DNA of 64,000 nucleotides from Endomychus coccineus (Eukaryota > Arthropoda > Insecta > Coleoptera > Endomychidae). Shown here one piece after another: positions 53,783 through 64,000 of the stretch. Both the position numbers and the translations under genes were made by a program. Position 1 is the first letter of the stretch, and every line of letters begins with the position of its first letter. The notes beneath the pieces are model-generated. The model saw only the letters and a list, made by a program, of their open reading frames with translations. It was not told the DNA's origin and made no database searches. The stretch covers positions 146,787,743 through 146,851,742 of the forward strand of contig OY294067.1 in NCBI GenBank assembly GCA_958510875.1, in the 5' to 3' direction.

Positions 53783-54862
53783 CTACATAATATCATCTAC
53801 AATCTCGAGTGGAATGGTTGCTTCGGTGACAATTGAAACAAAAATTTCTAATTGTTTAAACCTAATAATACGCCAGCCAACTAGCAATTTGATAAATGCT
53901 GAACAGTTGTATAGCGAATGAGCGCCTTTACATAAGGGAGATTTAAATTCAGTATCAGATGTTTGATTTTGATTGAGATAAACATGTTGTTTTTTTGGAA
54001 TAAGATTTGTTTGTTTGTATTCAAGGGTTTCCAAAAGTCTACATTTATTGTTTAAGAACGTGTTCATATCTTCCATGTCAGGTAGCTCTGTTCGACATTG
54101 ATAACAACAATTACACATATAAGTAAAGTATCCCATGAATCGATGGGTTGTCCCAAGCTTTTCAATAATCGCAAATGTTGGAAGATGTTATCTGATATTC
54201 GCTTTAATGATAATGCGATTCATTATTCATTAACGGCAGATCACAAATGGCCTTTATATGATCGTGTATAATTAATATTCTATTTTGGTACTTTCTTGAA
54301 GCAAGTTCCAAGCCATGCTGTAGTTTAATGCAGATACTTCAAGATTTTCAATGATCTGAGCAGCTTCATGTTTGAGAGAAGACTGCAAATGATAAAATTT
54401 CTGATATATGCTTGTTTTCATGTATTAATGCTTTGAACGAATCACTGAACTCTAGACAGTTTCCATGAGCACCATCAAACGTGAGTAACTGAATCGTTCG
54501 TAATTTAATATCTTGAATGTTACCTTGGGTTAACCTTTCAGAGCTGTTAGAAATATTATGAATGTTGTTGGAATATGTCTTTATTAGGGTTTGTACTTCT
54601 GCTAATAGCTTGTAATATGATGTTTCAAAAACTTCCCGTTCATTTGAATCTACTAATTGTTCTGTTGATAAATCTTCAATTGATGATTGAACTTCCTCAA
54701 AATCATCTAAATGCTGTTTAAAATGTTCTAATCGATTCTGAATATCTGTGAATAAGGTCTCGTTTAATGTATTTGTATCAATGTTATTTACGGAATGGAA
54801 AATCTAGTGACTTACGCTTTAATTTGACCTCTGCGTAAAATCAATTTTTTTACTTGATCCAT
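53783..54862 (-). pseudogene. BEL/Pao gag
   Basis: Minus strand. It starts at 54862 with MDQVKKLILRRGQIKA, the conserved BEL gag N-terminus, followed by a stop. In a second frame come EEVQSSIEDL, EREVFETSYYKLLAEVQTL and a LTFDGAHGNCLEFSDSFKAL capsid-type segment. Near the other end (53783-54136) is a CCHC-like knuckle region with CKGAHSLYNCSAF. Several frameshifts separate these. Gag would form the particle; this copy cannot. Confidence 0.82.
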
Positions 54863-54870
54863 TATGATTT

Positions 54871-55942
54871 ACACTAATTAACACAGACTAAGGCGATATC
54901 GACAATTCAGGGATTCAATATGAGATTGAGGAAAAGTAACTCACCAATTTTAAGGAATGCTCAAAATGCTATGCTGTACCAGGTTAGTTACTGGTTGAAA
55001 GGAGTCGCTGATTTCTTGAGTGATCCGGCTCGAAGGACCATGTGCTGAATGCTGCTGTTGTTTTTATTTCTTGTATGTCTCAGTATATCTCAATAATTGG
55101 GGATCCTTCAACAAGCCAATACCAGGAATTACATCATTGTACATGCTGAAGAAACTAGTAGATATATCTGTGATTGGAATGACGGTTGCAAGTTCTCCAA
55201 TTATTATTAGTTGTCAGATTGACGCTGAATCGGAAATTTAACGACGTCAAGCTTTCGTTATTTTGAAGACATGCAAATTCAAGATTTATACAATAAAGAA
55301 GCAACAAGACCTGCAACCCACTGATTTCTAACGAAGATTAGAGGTTTGCATACGGTATCGTTAAAAATTTCAAGAAGATCCATTATTCTCTAAAAATGTA
55401 CTTTAAACATATGAAGACTACGTTAGGAGTGCTGGAATTTTCAACAGGCATAACGAGCATTATTGATCTCATATAAACCCTCACCATACCGTCGCCGTTC
55501 GATATCAAGGATCTTTGGTTTAAGTGTATGGTGTGCTCTACGTCTACGGGGTTTTAACATAAAGATTACAATCTGGTATGTAAGTACTATTTTCCATTTC
55601 ATTTAATTCATATATATGATGTTAATTTATTGAAATTCAAGATGCTAGAAAATAGTGATAATAGGATTTGTTATAAATAGAATCGATTATAACTCAGATA
55701 AGCCATGATATTCCTATGTGTCTAAAAGTTAAGCATCGAACTCTTGTCCATAACTCGAAAACAAAAAGTTGATAGCAAATTTTTGTTTCCGCCAGTGAAT
55801 ATGTAAAAAAAAAATTAAATCAATCTCTTATAGTTACCAAGTTACCCTATACAATATCTGATATAGATTTTGATATCGCATCGATTACCTCACTTGAATC
55901 TTAAAATGAGAAATTCGGACATTTCTGCAAGAATATGTTCGC
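54871..55942. other. Non-coding, nothing recognised
   Basis: The 5' LTR of the BEL/Pao element would be expected at the left edge but no match to 49030-49470 was found. The rest is AT-rich without recognisable frames or repeats. Confidence 0.4.
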
Positions 55943-57478
55943 GAGATATATAGGGTGCCTCGTGGTGAACACCCATTAGAATATTAAAGAGACTACTCTG
56001 ATTTGGATTTTGAGAGTTTGAGATATCGGGTATGTCCTCCTCAAGAAGAATAATGGTGTCCATGCAGCACTCACGTTCGTAACGGAAGTTGCCACCAGCT
56101 TTCGTAATTTGAAAGAAACACCTTATATGTTATTGCTATTTTGAATTCTACGTAAAATTTCAGCTGACCTTGCATAAATTTCCCCATCCTTAATGTCAAC
56201 AGTTTTCGATAAATTTAATAGCTTTCAAAACAATTAAGAGTTACATTAATATATCCCATATTGATTATCTTCATCTGAATGAGTATTCCATTTTCTGTTG
56301 CATACTTATGTATTAACGATATTGGTATGAGTGAATTTTCTCAACATACTATGGAATAAAGAACTTTTTTATTCTTGTAGCATCGAAGAACATCAATATG
56401 AACAATAGTCGAATGAAAACTGACTGGAAGCTAAAGGAAAATATTCTTGATAAGATGATAAAATTCATTTCGGTTTCATCTTGCAAATATTTCACGAAAG
56501 GTTCATAAAGGATATTAAAAATGAAACTATTCTGATCACTGGCAGTTTCAAATACAGGTATAAGAATTTTACTTCAGAAGAGGAAACGTATAGCTTCAAA
56601 TCGATACCATTCATTTATTTGCTGTTGTAAGAATTAGAATTGTTGATGGTATAAGCCGTTAGTTACTCATATATCTATGGTTTCGGCGTTTGCGTAGTGT
56701 GAATTCATAATACTTCGGAAGTTGGAGAATGAAACTCAAATTTCACACAAGACTTTTAACATTTAATTTTTAAAATGTTCACAAATTGTTTCACCACACT
56801 GTGGCATTTTCAAAGCAAGGAGTTATCAACTAGATCTAAATCTAAAAGTATGTCCTTAAATATTAGGGATCACAATGTGGTACAAATTGAGGGATGGGGT
56901 GGATAATGGTGGGAGTGTATTTACAAAATTTTTAACAAGGGGTGAATTATATGTATCGATTTTGTGTTCCAGTTGAAATCGTTCAACAAAATTGGACACG
57001 TTATTCAGCATATCCTGCTTGAAATGCTGAAACAAGATTGAATTTGAATTCATGGAGAGCATTATTTTTTTTAATCATATGGATGGAAAATTTTGAAATG
57101 CCTGAATCCTGTTTTCCAGCAAAGATTAAGAATTCGGGATATTCATGAAGGTATGCCAAAACATTGATTATAATAATGTTTCCCTTCAATTGAAAGAAAA
57201 AATATCTCGAAAATGAATAATTTTATAAATAGAGAAACTTGATGAGAGCCCACGTAAGATAATACGTGGAACACAAAATTGCAATAGATAATGTATAGGG
57301 TGTTCTATTGAAAATAAGCAAATTGATGACCACCAGTATATCCAGAAATGTTACGTGGAGGTCATTATGTAATTTGGGGAGTACATACCCGAATATCTGA
57401 TATCCCAAATTTTGAAAATTCAAATCAGAATAGTCTCTGAAATGTTCTACTGGGTGGTCACCGTGAGACACCCTGTAT
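55943..57478. mobile_element. Non-autonomous DNA element with ~110-bp TIRs, 1.5 kb
   Basis: The left end AGGGTGCCTCGTGGTGAACACCC is mirrored by the right end GGGTGGTCACCGTGAGACACCCT. Inward blocks AGAGACTA-TCTGATTTG-ATTTT, TTTG-GATATC and GGGTATGT are also mirrored, to about 56060 on the left and 57360 on the right. Flanks are TATA-rich, consistent with a TA target. The interior has no frame with a recognised domain, so it is a non-autonomous element, probably of the mariner superfamily. Confidence 0.7.
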
Positions 57479-57812
57479 ACTCATAACCAGGAAACATGGT
57501 TCAATGAAATGCTATGATTTCATTCGATAAGCCGGAGATGAATGTCAAAAATACGGCTTACTTGCCTAACAACAATACAGTTCCTATTTCCACCACTTCA
57601 GAGCGATTTGCAAAATCATAAATCCACTAGTCCAATAGGTATGGCGCAATCGTCTCCACTGTTTTGAAGCATGCACAAATATACGCACACACGCAAACAC
57701 AGGCATTATCACAAAAATAGTATGAGTCGATTACAATACTTTCTTTTTACTACGTATAGTGCAAGAAGTAAAAAGCAGATAACACTCAGTCACCCACTCA
57801 TTCATCACGTAA
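57479..57812. other. Non-coding, nothing recognised
   Basis: No gene or repeat is recognised apart from a short CA-rich tract (ACACACGCAAACACAGGC) near 57680. Confidence 0.4.
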
Positions 57813-57813
57813 T

Positions 57814-58430
57814 TTATGAACGACTGATTTGACAGGTCAGAGAATAAATAGTCAATCGCCCCATGGAGTTATCTATCTGAGAGAAGAGTCGATAGCAAGC
57901 GGCAAAGTTGAGGCGATAAATCATATGGCGGAAGTTTCCCAAGAAGGCGTTGGTGCCGGACTCGGTCAAGCACTTTGGAAATATCAAATGATACAGCTTG
58001 AGATTCCCCCATATTTTCCAATAGATTTCTGCTGTAACTGTGTTACATAGGGATCTCTGCTCACGAAAGCCATATTGCCGATCATTCACGATTATGGAGC
58101 TCTATAGGTATTGGATGAGCTTGATGTTGATTGCTTTCTCCATCACTTTAGAGATCACAGATAATAGTGCAATGGATCCATGATTATTCGGAAGTCTCCT
58201 CTCCTTTTTCTGTAATTGGTGTGACTCTAAGGGAGCACACGAAATTTGTATGAAAACTGGCGTCAGTCCAGGCGAACATTCCTTTAGAACGACAGACAGG
58301 TGAAATTCCGTCTGGCCGCATACCCTTTTTGGTGAGTGGTATTTGCGTAGTGGTGGCGATGTTAGACCCAAGTTTCTGTTGAGTATGCAACTTTCTGTGG
58401 TAATGATCTGTCTGTAGTACATAAGTTAAT
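57814..58430 (-). pseudogene. Jockey-type LINE reverse transcriptase relic
   Basis: Minus strand. An upstream frame (58102-58422) and overlapping frames give DGISPV / VVLKECSPGLTPVF, then SIALLSVISKVMEKAINIKL (RT domains 1-2). A second frame (57814-58089) begins with MNDRQYGFREQRSLCNTVTA (RT domain 2a, usual QxGFRxxxST). Stops and frameshifts occur near 58100 and 58190. The catalytic YADD box is not reached. It is a different, more decayed copy than the LINE at 28.5 kb. Confidence 0.78.
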
Positions 58431-58650
58431 ATAGCTCTTTGTGTTACTCAAGTATAACTTCGCAATAGAAGCGTACACGTTCTACAGAATCTTTTGTATC
58501 TTTCACAACTTCAATATATTATTCAATCCATTGTACCGTTCTTTCTAACATCCCAACAGGTTATGGGCCCAGAAGGTCGTGTAAAGTATTGATTAAAGTT
58601 GAATAAAGTGCTGTGAACGTGAGGAAGCGTGAGTGAAAAAGTAAGGTTAC
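58431..58650. other. Leader side of the copia element
   Basis: No LTR could be identified, although the copia gag begins at about 58660. The sequence has no recognised frame. Confidence 0.35.
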
Positions 58651-58654
58651 AGGT

Positions 58655-59335
58655 AGAAAATGGCGGGCCAAGCAGTTGAAAAATATGGAATCGCTCGTTT
58701 CGCTGGGAAAGACTATGACCACCGGAGAAGATTCGGGTTGAAATAGTGCTCGAGGCCAATGACTGTGAAGTGTGTATAGATGAGAAATGCGAGGACGGAA
58801 ATAGTATGAAGCTAGACAAGAAATATAAACTATACTCATTCAATGTATAGCTGATTCACATCTTCAGTATGTAAAAGATTGTGAGTCTGCGTTCGATATG
58901 TGGCAAGCATAGGAGAACGTTTTCCACAGGGAAGGTATGGCTAGTCAATTATATTCACGTAAAAAGCTAATGACAATGAAGCTGGGTTCAGCTGATAAGC
59001 TGGAAACACACTTTATGAATTTCTAAAGATGTGTAAGAGAACTGAAGAGTGTTGCTGCTAAATTAGAGGAGCTAGATATTGTATGTCACCTTCTATTAAC
59101 TTTTCCATCTAGATTTGATACTATTGTCACTGCATTGAACATTAGAAACATTAACTTTGTCTTTTGTTAAGGGTAAACTTTAAGATCAAGAAGTAAAACG
59201 TATGAACCAGCATGGAACAAGCAGCAGTAATGGCAGTGAACCATCAACCTTTCCAACAGGAACAGGCAATCCCTCTAAGAATAAGTGTTATGGCTGTGGA
59301 AAGTTTGTTCACAAGTAATCAAGAACCAATAAACA
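58655..59335 (+). pseudogene. Copia gag relic
   Basis: Begins near 58660 with an ATG and AVEKYGIARFAGKDYD (a copia gag-like F.G.nY pattern). Stops then accumulate. Later fragments include a KCKRTEE-like segment and, near 59288, CYGCGKFVHK, the first half of a CCHC zinc knuckle; the final Cys is lost to a stop. It is not translatable as a whole. Confidence 0.65.
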
Positions 59336-59375
59336 AGCCAACAACGTAGAAAAAGGCAACGAGAAAATTGCATTT

Positions 59376-59779
59376 ATGGTTTCTTCACAGCAACAAGAAG
59401 CTACATGGTATGTTGACTCCGGGGCCACTGAACACATGATAAATGATTGGTCACTATTCGAGGAAGTACATAAGCTTGAATCGCCTGTCAAAATTGCTGT
59501 CGCAAAGGAACAACAAGTAGTAACAGCCACACATGTAGGTGTTGTATGTGCTGAAGTGTATGTTGGTGAAAAGGTAAGAAAAGTTGACATTAAAGATGTA
59601 CTGTTTGTAAAGGAATTGAAGCATAATTTACTCTCGGTTTCAAAAATTACCAAGTCGGGTCTAAATGTTACTTTCAATGGTAATGTGGTGAGTTTTTGTA
59701 AGGGAGGGGAGATGAGGTTATCTTCACAGGATTCGAAAATGACAGTCTATATGGAGTCAATGTATTGTAACGAAGCTTA
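59376..59779 (+). pseudogene. Copia aspartic protease, cut by insertion
   Basis: Frame of about 130 codons with TWYVDSGATEHMIND (copia protease active site DSGA), GVVCAEVYVGEKVRKVDIKDVLFV and LKHNLLSVSKITKSG, all standard for this family. The C-terminal linker is interrupted at CGAAGCTTA, where the 2.06-kb element inserted. The frame continues on the other side at 61844. Confidence 0.85.
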
Positions 59780-60284
59780 AATTTCGAAAGATTATTTAAT
59801 TCAGATCGGGCAATAAATACGGATATCACATGTAATTTCAGTTTGAACAGTTAATTATTTCAATAGATATGAATGAATTCTGAATGTGTATTCCCTGATT
59901 GTCACTTTTCTAAATCTCCGTAATTTCAAATAAGTATAATTATTCAGATAGATGAATCTAATTCATGCCCGTTCAAAATTGCATTTCATTCCGATAAAAT
60001 ATGTTGCAAAAAGAGGAGTCTGGCCAGTTAAGACACCAAACTTTGTGCAGCCTTATGTATAAAAAGGGCCAACAACCTAAAAACTCCGATAACACTTGTT
60101 TACTCCGCTGGGAAGAACTGGTGTGATATCATGAGCGCGAATTTCAGATCTAAAAAGTAGCGTCACTTTTAACCATTGTTCGGGGCATAAGTGAAAACTA
60201 TTGGCACAAAAATAAGGATTTGGTGGAGCAGACCTGTCCAGAACCTCGAAAAACATATAAAAGCCGTGACAGCCGAAAGATCGC

Positions 60285-60400
60285 TCTCTTGTGTTTTTGA
60301 ATTTCGAGCCGTACAGTATCTCTTGTGTTTTTGATTTTCGATCAGTGCAATTATTCGCTTGTGTGTTTTTGATTTTCAATCAGTGAAGTAGCGCTCTTGT
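60285..60400 (+). repeat. Short tandem-like units in the 2.06-kb insert
   Basis: CTCTTGTGTTTTTGAATTTCGA, CTCTTGTGTTTTTGATTTTCGATCAGTG, CTTGTGTGTTTTTGATTTTCAATCAGTG and CTCTTGTTTTTTTTTGAATTCCGA follow one another at 38-50-bp spacing. Confidence 0.65.
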
Positions 60401-60804
60401 TTTTTTTTGAATTCCGATTGATATCGTTGAAGTGTAATCATTTAAGAATCGAAGTGAATTAAAAACCCGAGTTTGAGTCAGGTTTAAAACGGTGAATTAA
60501 TAATAGTTTTCTGTGCAAGAGAATTGTTTCAGAAGGTAAATGATAGCAAATAAGTTTATATTTTTGAGCATTACGATATATTGATTTCCGTAATTGATGA
60601 TTGTTATTGTAATTGGTGAACGTTTGTACGATACCTGAGTTCCGTAGTATTCAGTAATTTGAATTGGTGAATTTGAGTTTATCCTAGTTTATCATAGGTC
60701 GAATCGCGCACGATTTGAATTCGCGCGTGAATTGAAATATTCAAGTAATGTGTAGTGTGTATAGAGTGTGTCTGTTTGAACGACAGGGGCGTCTTTGGGT
60801 ATAT

Positions 60805-61050
60805 TTGTGCACGCCGTGCTGATACCGGGAGTATAAGTATATCATAGACGACCAAACCGCCAACAGTTTGTGCACGCCGTGCTGATACCGGAAGTATAAG
60901 CTGAGGGTGGTTGTGTGATTGTGTGACGATTGAGAATCGTAATAATTCCCTTAATACTATGAGAAGTCCTCGGCCGTGGATATAGGGGTTATTGCAGATA
61001 AGATAATTAGGGTTTGTGCACACTGTGTTGATACCGGAAGTATAAGCCCT
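60805..61050 (+). repeat. Three dispersed copies of a ~34-bp block
   Basis: TTGTGCACGCCGTGCTGATACC with GG(G/A)AGTATAAG occurs at about 60805 and 60867, and as TTGTGCACACTGTGTTGATACC near 61014. Spacing is irregular (62 and 147 bp). Each copy has the near-palindromic GTGCACGCCGTGC. Function is unknown. Confidence 0.7.
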
Positions 61051-61852
61051 AATTGTTTAGGTTCCGAATCTGTAGAGTGTATAAAATCTAACACTGTCAC
61101 ACAATTACCGGGTACTCCGTGAAAGTTAGTACAAGGGTGGGTGTGATGACAGAATAAACTCAATTAGAGTAATTAACCGAAACATAGTAAAATCTGATAT
61201 CGTGCAATCGGAAAACTAGTGCAAACAATATTTTCCGAACCAACCGAATTAATAACCGAATATATCGTAGTGTGATTTGAGCATTTCATTTATTAGTGCT
61301 GCTATCTAAAATTCAACGCATACCGCTCATTACGCTGAGACCTGTTTGATTCGTACTTTTCCGCAAATTGATCATTCTGAATCATTCATCAACCGATCCC
61401 GTACCGCTGAATTAAATTTAGCGACCGAACTTATCGTAGAGTTGACTTCTTGAAAGAGTTTCCATTTACCGTTTGAGCTTCATTACATTTTCCGTCTGGG
61501 TGTAATTTTTTGAAATAATACCGTTCAATTGCTTTTAAATTGATTATTCTGAAAGTGTACTTGTTAAAATCATTATATATTTTAATATTTGGAATTCCCT
61601 GTTTTATTAAATTATTTCTGCTCCATCTTCAACGAGCTAAGTTATAACCAGGTATCAATTGTAATTAAAGCCTACAATTTCGATACTGTTTTCTGCCCAT
61701 TGGACTCTGGTTATACTTCACTGTAGCTACCACAGGGACAAGGCTATCTTTAGATAGCATAGTGACAAGCCTTGTGAAGAGGACCCTAGCAGAAGTCCTC
61801 AAAAAGGAGTGAACCTTTGGGAAAAATCTGGCGCCCGAGGATTCGAAGCTTA

Positions 61853-62861
61853 CCGCAGTAAGCAATTTACCGAAAAGCGACAAGGGCACGTTATAGTATC
61901 CACAAAGCAATACCTACCTATGCAATCAAGAGAATGTAGACCTGTGGCACAAACGTTTAGGTCATTTAAGTTACAAGAATATGTCTGTACTGGTGGAAGA
62001 AAATCTTGTAGATAGAATAAATCTGAACAGTGTATATAATGATAAAGCTGTATGCAGTGTATGTGCACCTAGTGAAAGTTGTGAATCACCATTTCATAAT
62101 AGCACAAGCCAGTCGAATAGGCCATTGGAGATTGTTCACTCAGAGGTCTGTGGGCCAATAACACCCCATACACATGACGATAATCGTTACTTCGTATCTT
62201 TTCTGGACGATTACACACATTTTGTTGTTGTATATATGAAAAAAAATGTAAAAATGAAGTACTAAATTGTATGAAGGAGTACGAAGCGTATGTAGCATCT
62301 TTTTTTGGTAGTAAAATTAACTTTTTGAAATGTGATAATGGAACAGAATACACTTCCAATGATTTCAAAACCTTTCGTGAACAGCGTGGTATACAGGTTA
62401 AGTATACAATTCCATACAGACCAGAATTGAATGGGAAGGCGGAACGGCTAAATCGTACATTGTTGGAAAAAGCCCGTGCAATGGTGCTGGAGTCGAAGGT
62501 TGCCAAGAATCTGTGGGGTGAGGCAGTTTTGTGTGCTGCATACCTGATGAACAGAAGTTCACCGGTGAGTCTCCACGGTTCCACACCAGCTGAATTGTTT
62601 TCTAAGAAAAAGCCAAATCTAAAGAACTTGCGAGTATTTGGTTGTGTAGCATATAAACACATTCCTAAAGAAAAAGTGCACAGCAAACTTGAACCAAGAA
62701 GTATTGATTGTTTAATGATGGGCTATACTCATAACGGATTTAGACTCTGGAATCCAAAAGTAAGAAAGATAGAGCTAGCAAGAAACACTGTTTTTGATGA
62801 GAATCGCTTTATGCTAAAGATTGCTAAGCAGTCTGATAAAAGAGAACTACACATTTGTTGA
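61853..62861 (+). pseudogene. Copia integrase with GAG-pre-integrase domain
   Basis: After the insertion: LWHKRLGHLSYKNM (pre-integrase HHCC zinc motif; C.VC follows at about 62055), HSEVCGPITPHTHDDNRYFV (normally HSDVCGP, so the first catalytic Asp is Glu), then a frameshift and stop at 62265. The second frame (62271-62861) has KCDNGTEYTSNDF (second Asp), IPYRPELNGKAERLNRTLLEKARAM (Glu), LWGEAVLCAAYLMNRSP-type and LRVFGCVAYKHIPKEK motifs. Stop at 62861. The break near 62265 and the D-to-E change make it inactive. Confidence 0.87.
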
Positions 62862-63072
62862 TATGCAGCATGAGGAAAATGTAACGATATTGAGCCTGAA
62901 AATGGTGTGCAATATGATCGAGAGGAAATATAACCTGAAGAAGCAGAAATAGGTATCCGGGAGGAGAAAATTATTGCAGATCCTGTGCGCAGAAGTGCTC
63001 GTGTGCGGCAAACTCCACGAAATCTAATGGACTATGAAACCCATCTTGATTATGACAGTGATCCAGCTAACA

Positions 63073-63215
63073 AGGTGACGTCATATCGACGTCTCTCCAA
63101 GGCCATTATTGGTAAAAGACGTCGATGACTTTAGATCGACGTACAGCAGACGTCATATTTTCGACCAAATAAAGACGTCGTTTCGATGACGTCAAAATAA
63201 CGTGAAATATGTGAC
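63073..63215. repeat. GACGTC-rich stretch
   Basis: The palindrome GACGTC occurs about six times within ~130 bp (TGACGTCATATCGACGTC, AAAGACGTCGATGAC, CAGACGTCATATTTTCGAC, AAAGACGTCGTTTCGATGACGTC), with ATCGACGTAC between. It truncates the copia element, so it is probably the end of another, unidentified repeat. Confidence 0.6.
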
Positions 63216-64000
63216 CTATAAATTCGTATTTTCACTTTCGTCTGGACGTTACATCGGCATATGACAATAATCAAGTATTCACTTCATTCAAAAGACTTTG
63301 ATTTTGACGCTATACTACAGATTTGTAGAGAAATTTTTGTTCTTATGGAATCTTAACTCGAGTTCATACTTAGGTAGATCCTACTTTGGATTAGCTCGAT
63401 TACTCATATACTCCAAGCTCATATTTCGCGCCAAGACAACCAGATGACGGCAGGGCTTCTTATTGGTTGATCTGTCAGTATACCAATTGTGCAGAATGCT
63501 TGCGAGTTCAGTTCGAGCCATTTCGTCGATCCCTATAATTGACTGCGGTTTATGCTGGCCATGTTGCCAATCTGACGCTTCAGTTAAAGCAGGGTATTTT
63601 CCATGTTTTGTTAATCGTTTGAAAATGAGTGTTTCTTTATTTTCAACCTTATCAAACCTAAAATTGATATTTCAACAAGACCTCAAACCTGAATGCATGC
63701 GAAATATGGCGAAATTACGAAACTGGAAGCGAGAAGTAATGGCAACGTTGCGCGTCCTCCCAGCAGATTTTAGAGTACTGGAGTACTGCGTGGTGCGTGA
63801 ACGCCCTGCGCGGTATGCTATGAGTTCTTTGTTTTGAGCGGTATACCGCCTTTCGGCTCAAAGTTTTCCTGGTGATTACTGTGAGTTCATTTTCATATTA
63901 CTTCCACAAAATAAAATGTATTAGGTTGGGGTTGAGTTCAAAAGTAATGCTGAAGGAGGGGAATTGGCCACAACAAATGGTTTACGCCTAAAAAATGGGA
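63216..64000. other. Unassigned sequence with one 124-codon frame
   Basis: The plus-strand frame 63463-63837 is open but resembles no family I know. Its cysteine-rich middle (CGLCWPCCQS) and basic C-terminus give no function. No splice signals or promoter stand out. It may be chance or part of the repeat that truncates copia. Confidence 0.25.

Larger units (their letters stand above)
49030..54870 (-). mobile_element. Decayed BEL/Pao LTR retrotransposon
   Basis: Minus-strand order from right to left: gag (53.78-54.86 kb), protease-RT (about 52.2-53.0 kb), RT/RNase H remnants (50.9-51.9 kb), integrase (49.6-50.4 kb), polypurine tract and LTR (49.0-49.5 kb). All coding parts are broken by stops and frameshifts. 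The upstream LTR was not found beyond 54870. A copy of the MITE family of 22140 lies at 53215-53425. Confidence 0.85.
59780..61843. mobile_element. 2.06-kb insertion with 9-bp target duplication
   Basis: CGAAGCTTA occurs at 59771-59779 and 61844-61852, exactly where the copia frame breaks and resumes. The insert has no long frame. It has TTGTGTTTTTGA(A/T)TTTCGA-type units near 60285-60390 and three copies of a ~34-bp block (TTGTGCACGCCGTGCTGATA, then CCGG-AGTATAAG) near 60805, 60867 and 61014. Its last 20 bases include CTGGCGCCCGAGG, which resembles a retroviral tRNA primer site. The termini do not form clear inverted repeats. The class is unresolved. Confidence 0.6.
58655..63072 (+). mobile_element. 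Ty1/copia retrotransposon, split and decayed
   Basis: Plus-strand order: gag (58.66-59.33 kb), protease (59.38-59.78 kb), insertion of 2.06 kb, gag-pre-integrase and integrase (61.85-62.86 kb), then a tail with RRSARVRQTPRNLMDYE (about 62990-63040), the usual spacer before RT in copia. RT and RNase H are missing; the element ends in the GACGTC-rich stretch. Protease before integrase before RT is the copia order. Confidence 0.85.

Noticed and set aside
62069..62686. 205-codon minus-strand frame opposite the copia integrase
   Set aside because: Antisense shadow; the plus strand carries the integrase motifs.

Overview
This window is eukaryotic and almost certainly from an insect genome. It is AT-rich, nearly all of its long reading frames are transposon proteins, and one small conserved gene is split by an intron with normal splice sites. 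The transposon families (errantivirus-like Ty3/gypsy with env, BEL/Pao, copia, Penelope-like, jockey-type LINEs, hAT, Tc1/mariner superfamily, foldback elements and a Polinton/Maverick-like element) suit an insect; the order cannot be fixed from this sequence.

Layout. 0-3.5 kb: a palindromic MITE, and a 1.5-kb hAT with a perfect 8-bp target duplication inside an old dispersed repeat. 4.2-7.4 kb: a dead gypsy integrase (minus strand) split by a 2.0-kb mariner-superfamily element with long inverted ends. 7.5-9.5 kb: a tandem duplication, a Tc1-like relic and a hairpin MITE. 9.6-17.3 kb: a giant foldback element of about 7.7 kb, whose arms are arrays of ~160-178-bp units in opposite orientation around a non-coding core. 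17.4-20.4 kb: the only convincing host gene, a two-exon gene for a PIERCE-like ciliary microtubule inner protein (102 aa) with an RFX X-box-like site upstream. 20.4-27.5 kb: a broken errantivirus-like provirus (minus strand) carrying a MITE, a foldback element and an env piece in the opposite orientation. 27.5-43.6 kb: a nest of three layers. A ~905-bp inverted repeat pair encloses a LINE fragment, and the LINE is interrupted by a 12,650-bp Polinton/Maverick-like element (AG...CT ends, 6-bp duplication GCCGAC, ~1.2-kb TIRs). The Polinton carries a nearly full-length protein-primed-type DNA polymerase B and a GNAT-like reading frame. 43.6-45.2 kb: a gypsy RNase H-integrase relic (plus). 47.0-49.0 kb: a Penelope-like element next to a TA microsatellite, with an inverted pLTR and a hammerhead-ribozyme-like motif. 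49.0-54.9 kb: a decayed BEL/Pao element (minus). 55.9-57.5 kb: a non-coding element with terminal inverted repeats. 57.8-58.4 kb: a LINE relic (minus). 58.6-63.1 kb: a copia element (plus) split by a 2.06-kb insertion with a 9-bp duplication. 63.1-64 kb: a GACGTC-rich stretch and unassigned sequence.

How the parts relate. This is mainly a record of nested insertions rather than a set of cooperating genes. The Polinton-like element looks youngest: it has matching TIRs, an exact target duplication, and a polymerase with all catalytic motifs. It is also the best candidate for an undescribed system, because it seems to carry only a polymerase and a small acetyltransferase-like protein, with no recognisable integrase, ATPase, protease or capsid genes, and its interior is filled with palindrome-bearing tandem repeats. 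The ciliary gene is the one stretch that appears to be maintained by the host.
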